Assembly: GCA_029250385.1 (NCBI GenBank) | Contig: JAQXFJ010000123.1 | Location: 1-5,938, forward strand | Direction: 5' to 3' | DNA: 5,938 bases | From: Candidatus Poseidoniaceae archaeon | GTDB taxonomy: Archaea > Thermoplasmatota > Poseidoniia > Poseidoniales > Poseidoniaceae | In this document: positions 1-5,938 of the stretch, piece by piece | Layout: the number at the start of each line of letters is the position of its first letter | Numbering within the stretch: the stretch's first letter is position 1 | Notes under the pieces: generated by a model | What the model saw: the letters and a program-made list of their open reading frames with translations, nothing else | What the model was told of the DNA's origin: nothing | The model's database searches: none | Program-made: the position numbers and the translations under genes

Positions 1-319
1 TATTTGACCATATTGTATCATCGCCCCAAACAAACCCAGTTTGCGTTGAAATTACCGATGGAGACATACTTATTTGTAAATCCGTAAGTGGAGATTTACT
101 TGGTACTTCAAGAAATATATCGTTATTTATGGCATTGTTGCCTGTAAGTTGTATTAACTCTTCATCTCCAATTGCAGAAAAACTAACGTAGTCATCATTG
201 TTAAGGGAAAGTAAGTCGCTGGATTTTATTGAAATATTACCGGTCATTTGTAATGGCCCCATTATAGCCATTAAAATCGCTAAAAAGAGTGCACTGCGCC
301 ACGTGGTCACTGCGGACAT
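1..319 (-). CDS. Secreted or surface protein, N-terminal part (C-terminus beyond the left edge)
   Basis: Reading the minus strand from an ATG at 319 gives 106 codons with no stop up to the window edge, so the gene is cut at its 3' end. The protein begins MSAVTTWRSALFLAILMAIM. This is a short n-region with one Arg (R8), then a hydrophobic stretch at about residues 10-23, which is typical of a Sec signal peptide or N-terminal anchor. What follows is polar, rich in Asn, Asp, Ser and Thr, without cysteines, and alternates like beta strands (for example IFLEVPS at 68-74 and GFVWGDD at 95-101). This fits an exported beta-rich domain. No lipobox is visible. An in-frame ATG at 352 would add 11 residues (MFQVLTGIRGC). 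I prefer 319 because it gives a standard signal peptide and leaves room for an AT-rich promoter element at 363-371. The style resembles the large secreted proteins of marine Group II archaea, but I do not recognise the family and assign no function. It is divergent from ileS. Confidence 0.72.
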   Translation of the reverse strand, partial: MSAVTTWRSALFLAILMAIMGPLQMTGNISIKSSDLLSLNNDDYVSFSAIGDEELIQLTGNNAINNDIFLEVPSKSPLTDLQISMSPSVISTQTGFVWGDDTIWSN

Positions 320-463
320 GCACCCCCGTATACCTGTAAGGACTTGAAACATACCCTTCGAGATAATTTTCAGAACGGAAAAAAGCGCAATATCAGCGTT
401 AATTTCCCAAACAAGTTTGCTTCCAAGGGAGAGGTTCAAGAGAAAAACCGATTTCGCAACATC
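320..463. promoter_or_regulatory. Divergent intergenic region with the presumed promoters of the left secreted-protein gene and ileS
   Basis: These 144 bases separate two genes that point away from each other, so both promoters should lie here. For the minus-strand gene, the element reading GAAAATTAT (plus positions 363-371) is a possible archaeal BRE/TATA box. A start site about 26 bases downstream, near 341, would leave a leader of about 22 bases before the ATG at 319. For ileS the best AT-rich candidate is GTTAATTT (398-405). It would place a start site near 427-430 and a leader of about 35 bases. A purine-rich GGGAGAGG lies at 427-434, but it is about 30 bases from the ileS ATG and so is not a normal ribosome binding site. 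No strong consensus match was seen, so the individual sites are tentative. Confidence 0.4.
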
Positions 464-3400
464 ATGGCTAAGCCCAAACCCGCCGGTGAACTTGACGCGG
501 TTTCTCTTGAAACCGCTTTACTGAATACGTGGAGTGAAGAAAACGCATTCCAGAATTCAATCGAATCCCGACGAGGTGGAGCCCCGTTCATCTTCTTGGA
601 AGGACCACCAACAGCCAATGGCAAACCTGGAATCCACCACGTTGTTGCTAGAGCATACAAAGATCTAGTTTGCCGATGGAAGTCTATGGAAGGTTTCCTA
701 GTCGAGCGAAAAGGTGGCTGGGATACTCATGGTTTGCCAGTGGAAATCGAAGTGCAAAAGCGCATGGACTTAATGTCAAACGAAGCCATTGAAGCCTACG
801 GCATGGATAATTTTAATCAAGCCTGCCGAGAATCTGTTTGGACCTATGAAAGTGCATGGCGTGAGATGACTGAGCGTATGGCTTATTGGGTTGACTTGGA
901 CAACCCATACGTCACACTAGACAATAATTATGTTGAATCTTGTTGGTGGGCATTAAAGCAAATGTTTGACAAAGGACTGCTATATCGTGGCCACAAAGTT
1001 TTACCATATTGCCCTCAAACAGGCACCTCATATTCAAGTCACGAAGTTGCACTAGGCTACAAAGAAGTTGAGGAACCATCGGTATATGTAAAATTCAAAC
1101 TTATTGATGATGACTCATCGATTCTAGCTTGGACAACTACACCTTGGACACTACCTGGCAATGTTGGTCTAGCTGTTGGTCCTGAAGTGACTTATGTCAA
1201 AGTCAAAGTATCCGAAATAGCGGCAAATTGGTCTGGTGCTGGTGGTGCTGAGGTCGGTGAGACAATGATTCTAGCCAAGGATTTGATGAAAGAAGTTCTT
1301 CGACATAACGTCGAGATAATTGAAGAGTTCCAAGGCAGCGACCTTGTTGGACGGGCCTATGAACCACTATTCCCCGATGCCGTACCTAGAGGTGATTCGG
1401 CTACTGCATGGACTGTTTTGTCTGCTGATTGGGTTACCACTACTGATGGTACTGGAGTAGTTCATACTGCGGTAATGTATGGAGAAGATGACTATAATTT
1501 AGGAATGGAGGTTGGATTACCTGCATACCATACTGTTGGGATGGATGGAGCCTTTGTAACAGGAATACATCAACAATTAGACGGTCGCTATGTCAAAGAA
1601 TGTGATCAAACCATTATTGAATTATTATCCAGCCCCAAGGGCAGCAATGGTAAAGGTCCAGATAGTGGTTTACTATACCGTGAAAAGGCATATTTGCACG
1701 ACTATCCACATTGTTGGAGAACCGATCATCCACTGCTTTACTATGCCATGGATTCATGGTTTGTTCGTATGACTGCGGTTAAAGAACAATTATTGAAATT
1801 TAATGACGATGTTGAGTGGGCACCTGATTGGGTTGGCGAAGGACGGTTTGGAGAATGGCTTAGAAATGTCAAGGATTGGGCAATTTCTCGTGAACGTTAT
1901 TGGGGCACCCCCCTACCCGTGTGGCGCAGCGAAGAAGGACAAATGAAATGTGTCGGTTCAATAGAAGAATTGCAGGCAGAAGTTGCTAAAGCTAATGCTG
2001 CTGGCTATGATAATCCCGAATGCCCAAGCGATGTTGACTTGCACAGACCGATTGTCGATGAATTTACGCTTGTCAGTGATGACGGTAAACCAATGCATCG
2101 GGAACCATTTGTCATGGATTGTTGGTTTGATTCTGGTTGTGCGCCTTTTGCTCAGTGGCACCACCCATTTGATGGTGGAGAGACATTTAATGCCTCTTTC
2201 CCGGTTGATTATATCTGTGAAGGAGTCGACCAAACCAGAGGCTGGTTCTACACCTTGCTGGCGGTTTCAACTACTGTTTTCGATTCACCTGCGTATAAAC
2301 GCTGTCTATCACTAGGACTAATCCTTGATGCAGAAGGTAAGAAGATGTCTAAGTCTCGTGGCAATATAGTTGACCCATGGGACCACTTTAATCGAGAAGG
2401 CGCAGATGCAACTCGTTGGTACATGGTTACCGCAGGAGCACCTTGGAGTCCGCTAAAGTTTGACCCTAATGGAGTTCGAGAAACTTATGCTAAAATGTTC
2501 TTAACGCTATGGAATATTTACAAATTCCACGCTGATTATGCTGCATTAGACGGCTTTGACCCTGAAACCAACGGCGTCGACGTCGTAAAGCGACCACCAC
2601 TTGACCGGTGGATTTTGTCAAGACTCGCCTCTGTTGCCAAGAGTTATCATCATGATTTCACCACTTGGAACTTCCACAAAGCTTGCCGTGATCTAGAAGA
2701 CTTCGTTGTTAATGACCTATCAAATTGGTATGTTAGAAGAAGCAGAAGAAGATTATGGGACGAGGCGGCTAATGAAGACAAATTATCTTGTCAAAACACC
2801 CTACATGAGGTTCTGACAACTGTCTGCAGATTAGTTGCACCGGTCAGCCCTTTCATGGTGGATGTAATTTATCGAAATCTTGCTGGAACAGGGGTTCACC
2901 AAGCCGCATGGCCCCTTGGAGTACCAGGTAGCCTAGAAGGCGCAACCGCTGACAACTGGGACCAGGCTGCTGCTGAAGCAACAGCAACTCTACCACCACA
3001 AGATTTGAGTTTAGAGGATGCCATGGCATTGGTTAGAGAATTAGCAGAAACCGGCCGCCGTATACGCATTGATGCTGGACGCAGGCAGCGACTTCCTTGT
3101 GGCGATGGTTGGATTGTTTCCGGACCAGACCTTGCGCAATTCCATGAAATATTAGCAGAAGAGTTGAATGTTGAAAATATCTCTGTGGAAACTGACTTAG
3201 ACCGCTTCCAAAAAATCGAACTAGCCCCTAATTTCCGCGCCCTTGCCCCAAGAGCACGAGGCGATGTCAATGCCATCGCTGGAGAAATCCGTAATGCAGC
3301 AGACCCAGTAGCAATGTATCAACAAATAACATCAGGTGAACTGATAATAATGGGAATTAAAATCGAAGAATCTGATGTTGAGGTAAAGCGAGTAGAGAAA

Positions 3401-3751
3401 TCCGGATTTGCCGCCTCAACAATCCAAATTGGGCAAGGCGATGACTCATATCAAGTCAGTTTAGTACTCGATATGAATGATACACCTGAGTTGTTGTCCA
3501 AAGGTCTTGCTAGAGACATCACCCGTAGAATTCAAGCCAAGCGAAAGGACCTTGACTTGGATATTGAGGCAACTATTGATCTTGAAGTATGGACTGAAAA
3601 TGCACCTGAATTATTTGAAGTCGACCGCCAATGGATTGTTACAGAAACACGAGCGAGTGCTGCAGTATTCCATCCAAGTGAGAATAATCCCTCGCAAAAC
3701 ACAGAGTCATTTGAAGTGGATGGGGCTAAAATCAACTTTTTTGTCAAGTAA
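464..3751 (+). CDS. ileS: Isoleucyl-tRNA synthetase, IleRS2 type with GxHH active-site signature
   Basis: This cytoplasmic class I enzyme activates isoleucine with ATP, charges tRNA-Ile and edits mischarged valine. With the ATG at 464 it has 1095 residues, close to the usual IleRS2 length. The order of motifs is complete: G47-P-P-T-A-N-G-K-P-G-I-H-H59 (ATP site); GWDTHGLPVE at 85-94; the CP1 editing domain with WTTTPW at 223-228 and GTGVVH...YGEDDY at 329-344; CWFDSG at 553-558; EGVDQTRGWF at 586-595; KMSKS at 627-631; the anticodon-binding region with NWYVRRSRRRLW at 754-765; VRELAETGRR...RLPC at 857-879; and a C-terminal IleRS2 module with TPELLSKGLARDITRRIQ at 1007-1024. The frame stays open upstream to a TTG at 344, which would add 40 Lys/Asn-rich residues. 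I reject that start because family homology begins after 464 and the extension would crowd the divergent gene. The usual HxGH motif is changed to G56-I-H-H59. The next gene starts 48 bases downstream on the same strand. Confidence 0.96.
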   Translation: MAKPKPAGELDAVSLETALLNTWSEENAFQNSIESRRGGAPFIFLEGPPTANGKPGIHHVVARAYKDLVCRWKSMEGFLVERKGGWDTHGLPVEIEVQKRMDLMSNEAIEAYGMDNFNQACRESVWTYESAWREMTERMAYWVDLDNPYVTLDNNYVESCWWALKQMFDKGLLYRGHKVLPYCPQTGTSYSSHEVALGYKEVEEPSVYVKFKLIDDDSSILAWTTTPWTLPGNVGLAVGPEVTYVKVKVSEIAANWSGAGGAEVGETMILAKDLMKEVLRHNVEIIEEFQGSDLVGRAYEPLFPDAVPRGDSATAWTVLSADWVTTTDGTGVVHTAVMYGEDDYNLGMEVGLPAYHTVGMDGAFVTGIHQQLDGRYVKECDQTIIELLSSPKGSNGKGPDSGLLYREKAYLHDYPHCWRTDHPLLYYAMDSWFVRMTAVKEQLLKFNDDVEWAPDWVGEGRFGEWLRNVKDWAISRERYWGTPLPVWRSEEGQMKCVGSIEELQAEVAKANAAGYDNPECPSDVDLHRPIVDEFTLVSDDGKPMHREPFVMDCWFDSGCAPFAQWHHPFDGGETFNASFPVDYICEGVDQTRGWFYTLLAVSTTVFDSPAYKRCLSLGLILDAEGKKMSKSRGNIVDPWDHFNREGADATRWYMVTAGAPWSPLKFDPNGVRETYAKMFLTLWNIYKFHADYAALDGFDPETNGVDVVKRPPLDRWILSRLASVAKSYHHDFTTWNFHKACRDLEDFVVNDLSNWYVRRSRRRLWDEAANEDKLSCQNTLHEVLTTVCRLVAPVSPFMVDVIYRNLAGTGVHQAAWPLGVPGSLEGATADNWDQAAAEATATLPPQDLSLEDAMALVRELAETGRRIRIDAGRRQRLPCGDGWIVSGPDLAQFHEILAEELNVENISVETDLDRFQKIELAPNFRALAPRARGDVNAIAGEIRNAADPVAMYQQITSGELIIMGIKIEESDVEVKRVEKSGFAASTIQIGQGDDSYQVSLVLDMNDTPELLSKGLARDITRRIQAKRKDLDLDIEATIDLEVWTENAPELFEVDRQWIVTETRASAAVFHPSENNPSQNTESFEVDGAKINFFVK

Positions 3752-3799
3752 AATCCTAGCAACGACGGATTCAAAGATAAGGATTGATTACACCTACAC
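3752..3799 (+). promoter_or_regulatory. Short gap between ileS and the lipoprotein gene; possible weak leaderless promoter
   Basis: The gap is 48 bases, short enough for read-through from ileS. An AT-rich AAAGATAA (3773-3780) is centred about 24 bases before the ATG at 3800. That is about the distance expected for an archaeal TATA box driving a leaderless transcript. No clear Shine-Dalgarno site precedes the ATG. A run of six T (3737-3742) at the very end of ileS could act as a weak archaeal oligo-T terminator, which would separate the two units. The TATA match is poor, so cotranscription and independent transcription both remain possible. Confidence 0.22.
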
Positions 3800-5200
3800 A
3801 TGCGAAGAATGGCTTTGTCGGTTTTGTTGGCACTATCAACAATACTTGCAGGATGTTTTAGCAACGGTGAATCATTGGTTGAAGAAGAAACCATTGAGAA
3901 TATTTGGACTGAGTACATATTGATCGATGACCAGCAACATGAGAATCCAAGACCGTTCACCACAGTGGATCTTAACACCAATCAATCAACCAATATGTCT
4001 TGGGCAGTATTTGATGCCTCAAAAGGTGGCAATTGTTGTGAACATTATCTTGCCACCACTATCGAAGGCCAAATTCTCAATATTGGAGGAGAATATCCTG
4101 TCTGGAGCCTAGACCGTGGTCATAATTGGGATACATACATCCCTGGCGTCTTACCTGCACTTGGGCAATGTGTGACTGCAGTTCCGACCAATCCCGGACA
4201 AGAGGGGCTTGGTGAAGGTAGTATTGTCCAAGCCACCAACGGGGACATCATTTCGATGTCGTGGTACCCCTATGCGGGTGGCGATTTGAAATTAGACAAA
4301 TTTTATGCGATTCTATACGACGAATCTGAAGATGAATGGAAATGGTGTTACAACAGAATTACTGAGCCTTTCTATGATCGTTCTTGGCAAGTAGAAGTGA
4401 TTGGGCCAATCCAGTCTTCGATGGGCAATGGAGATTGGGCTAGTATAGTAGTGTCTAATTTTTGGCACCAAAGTTTGAATGCTGGTGGTCAAATTAGTGT
4501 TGACGGATTAAATTACTACCCATTCCAATTCCCAGACCGTAGTGGTGGAGACCCAGAAGTGGAGCTAGACCTTGACTTTACTGAAGCGGGACTATCCGCA
4601 TACTATGACGTTAACAAACCGCACAAAGAAATGCGCGCATTCCCGGTTCCAAGCGGTGGTTTACTATTCCCTTCATACTATGATAACGGCAATGCTGCCT
4701 ACATGGATACATCACTTTCTTGGAATGAATTGTATGTTCAATTTCCAAGCGAATACTGCCAAATCGATTCAGCCGGAATTATCCATTGCGTAAAGAATAG
4801 CGGCACCTCATTTACTCATTATATGTCAAATAATGGTGCGGTCAATTGGACTAACCACACCTACGAACTTAGTGATCAAGCCACCCAAATTGAAGAATGG
4901 GAATTCCAAGCCAATGGTGAGTTAGACCTATTTGTGCTGAATGTCCGCTATCAAAGTTCCACTGGCCCAGACGTTGACACGGTTTACCATGTTCGAGGTT
5001 ACTCAGAAGATATGTCACCTGATACTCTTACTTACATCGGGCAAGGTGACCTTGATTCGACATCGGGCGCAGGCAATGATATCCGGTTTGATTTTGCTTC
5101 CTTAGCCATCCTCAACGATGGTGGGGTTATTGTTGCATATCATGATTCAACAGACCCTGACCCGCTTTTTGCGGTTGAGATGATGATGCCAGAGTACTAA
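3800..5200 (+). CDS. Secreted lipoprotein with Asp-box (BNR-like) motifs, probable beta-propeller
   Basis: This is a complete gene of 466 residues. The start is well placed: MRRMALSVLLALSTILAGC is a compact lipoprotein signal with positive R2-R3, a hydrophobic core at 4-16 and a lipobox L-A-G-C with the lipidated Cys at 19. After that comes an acidic linker (SNGESLVEEE), as in membrane-tethered extracellular proteins. The mature part has two Asp-box-like motifs, S-L-D-R-G-H-N-W at 103-110 and S-N-N-G-A-V-N-W at 343-350. It also has recurring 'xNGxI/L' or 'DGGVI' turns followed by beta strands (146-155, 324-330, 371-380, 439-447). This pattern is usual in sialidase/BNR and related beta-propellers. 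The mature part has six further cysteines (79, 80, 124, 183, 320, 330), so disulfides are possible. Asp boxes mark a fold and not an activity. I see no convincing catalytic Arg triad of a sialidase, so the enzymatic or binding role is unknown. It may be cotranscribed with ileS, and its stop codon abuts that of the converging MutS-like gene. Confidence 0.88.
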   Translation: MRRMALSVLLALSTILAGCFSNGESLVEEETIENIWTEYILIDDQQHENPRPFTTVDLNTNQSTNMSWAVFDASKGGNCCEHYLATTIEGQILNIGGEYPVWSLDRGHNWDTYIPGVLPALGQCVTAVPTNPGQEGLGEGSIVQATNGDIISMSWYPYAGGDLKLDKFYAILYDESEDEWKWCYNRITEPFYDRSWQVEVIGPIQSSMGNGDWASIVVSNFWHQSLNAGGQISVDGLNYYPFQFPDRSGGDPEVELDLDFTEAGLSAYYDVNKPHKEMRAFPVPSGGLLFPSYYDNGNAAYMDTSLSWNELYVQFPSEYCQIDSAGIIHCVKNSGTSFTHYMSNNGAVNWTNHTYELSDQATQIEEWEFQANGELDLFVLNVRYQSSTGPDVDTVYHVRGYSEDMSPDTLTYIGQGDLDSTSGAGNDIRFDFASLAILNDGGVIVAYHDSTDPDPLFAVEMMMPEY

Positions 5201-5938
5201 CTAAAACATGTTCAATATATCAGCAAATAAGGACTTAGCATGTCCATTACTACGCTCTACTAATCGCTTGACAATTAGTTCTGGAGTTGACCTAGCCAGA
5301 TGATTTCTGATTGGTGTTCTGTCAACAATTAATTCAAGATTAGAATCTAGACCTCTTGCTTCAATTCCATCGACTCTAAAGTCGTCACATCCAGAAGCTT
5401 TGATGATTGCTGGGGCAAGATGAGTAACCAACATCATACTAGTGTCTGGTTGTGAACGAGCGGCGATTAACATACCGGCGATAATCCTAGCACCAGCACC
5501 TGGTTCAGTAATGGCTTCCAATTCATCTGCCAAAATCAATTTCGGTGTCGGATCACTGACTACATTGGCTAGTTCAACTAAGGTTTGTTCAAGCGCCCCA
5601 GCACTTTGTGTACCTCCGGCCTTAGCAAGAATGTGTAGAGCATCTACATTGCCCACTCTAGCCTGTTTAGCCGGAACTGGTAAACCCATATGTGCCAATA
5701 TGCATGTATGAGCGAGTAATTCTAATAATGTGGTTTTGCCACCAGAATTAGCGCCAGTAAGTAATGCCAGAGGTTGCATGTCGCCCTTTTCAGCTGCCTT
5801 ACCTAAACCGTAAGTCACTGGGTCTGCTGCCATACCGAGTAGCAAATGACGACCTTCCTTTACCCAGATTCCGTGCTTTACTAGTTTTGGCATGGTGCAT
5901 AAATTATGCTTTGCCCAACGAGCAATTGTCAACCATTG
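5201..5938 (-). CDS. MutS-family ATPase (archaeal MutS2/MutS5-like), C-terminal part (N-terminus beyond the right edge)
   Basis: The minus strand is open from the window edge to a TAG at 5201-5203, giving 245 residues. The TTG at 5930-5932 is not a credible start because the frame continues upstream with Q-W, so the gene is cut at its 5' end. The ATPase domain is clear. It has Walker A G-A-N-S-G-G-K-T (5732-5755), a signature region GGTQSAGALEQTLVEL, Walker B LILADE within LILADELEAITEPGAGARI (Walker B core at 5516-5539), and the H-loop MLVTHLAP. Bacterial MutS has DELGRGT and MutS2 has DELGAGT after Walker B. Here the Gly is replaced by Glu (DELEAITEPG), as in the archaeal MutS-like proteins, and no C-terminal Smr nuclease domain follows. 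These ATPases form dimeric DNA clamps. The archaeal group is thought to act on recombination or branched DNA rather than classical mismatch repair, and that role is inferred for this protein. A complete copy would be expected to carry the MutS core and possibly helix-hairpin-helix motifs outside the window. Confidence 0.9.
   Translation of the reverse strand, partial: QWLTIARWAKHNLCTMPKLVKHGIWVKEGRHLLLGMAADPVTYGLGKAAEKGDMQPLALLTGANSGGKTTLLELLAHTCILAHMGLPVPAKQARVGNVDALHILAKAGGTQSAGALEQTLVELANVVSDPTPKLILADELEAITEPGAGARIIAGMLIAARSQPDTSMMLVTHLAPAIIKASGCDDFRVDGIEARGLDSNLELIVDRTPIRNHLARSTPELIVKRLVERSNGHAKSLFADILNMF

Noticed and set aside
1958..2315. Overlapping open frames on both strands within ileS.
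   Set aside because: They lie wholly inside a well-conserved synthetase gene, lack any recognisable domain, and look like shadows of the real reading frame.
2571..2586. Palindromic GTCGACGTCG-rich stretch inside ileS, considered as an operator or site-specific sequence.
   Set aside because: It encodes ordinary residues (GVDVV) in frame, is short, and is not repeated elsewhere in the window.
2896..3276. Minus-strand open frame of 126 residues opposite the ileS C-terminal region.
   Set aside because: Its Ser/Arg/Ala-rich composition is what antisense reading of this gene would give. No promoter or domain supports it.
3477..3981. Open frames of about 148 residues on both strands across the ileS/lipoprotein junction.
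   Set aside because: Both overlap two genes with clear motifs and start signals, and their translations show no domain or signal. They are chance frames.
5162..5174. Perfect small inverted repeat CCGC-TTTTT-GCGG near the end of the lipoprotein gene, considered as a terminator.
   Set aside because: The stem is only 4 base pairs, it lies inside coding sequence, and no T-run follows it on either strand. It is more likely chance than a working terminator.

Overview
The window holds four protein genes and almost no empty DNA. Two of the genes run off the edges. No RNA gene, CRISPR array, insertion sequence or attachment site was seen. The best guess for the organism is a marine euryarchaeon of the Poseidoniales (Marine Group II) type. 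The reasons are: an archaeal-type MutS-family ATPase; an acidic secreted lipoprotein with a short signal and lipobox; tightly packed genes with weak or absent Shine-Dalgarno sites; and a moderate base composition. This is inferred from gene style and not proven. A bacterium with the same tRNA synthetase type is not excluded.

Layout from left to right: (1) 1-319, minus strand, is the N-terminal 106 residues of a secreted protein whose C-terminus lies outside the window. It lacks a stop inside the window and is easy to miss. (2) 320-463 is a divergent intergenic region that must hold the promoters of genes 1 and 3. (3) 464-3751, plus strand, is a full-length isoleucyl-tRNA synthetase (ileS). 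(4) After a 48-base gap, 3800-5200, plus strand, is a lipoprotein with two Asp-box motifs and a probable beta-propeller fold. (5) 5201-5938, minus strand, is the C-terminal ATPase half of a MutS-family protein. It converges on the lipoprotein gene with no base between the two stop codons.

The genes do not form an obvious pathway. A housekeeping synthetase sits between two exported proteins, next to a DNA-repair or recombination ATPase. The most notable point is the synthetase active site. It is of the IleRS2 (eukaryote-like) type, and its class I HxGH signature is rearranged to Gly-Ile-His-His. That variant is known from a subset of IleRS2 enzymes and is linked to very strong mupirocin resistance. 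The rest is an ordinary, compact chromosomal region. I found no convincing new multi-gene system.
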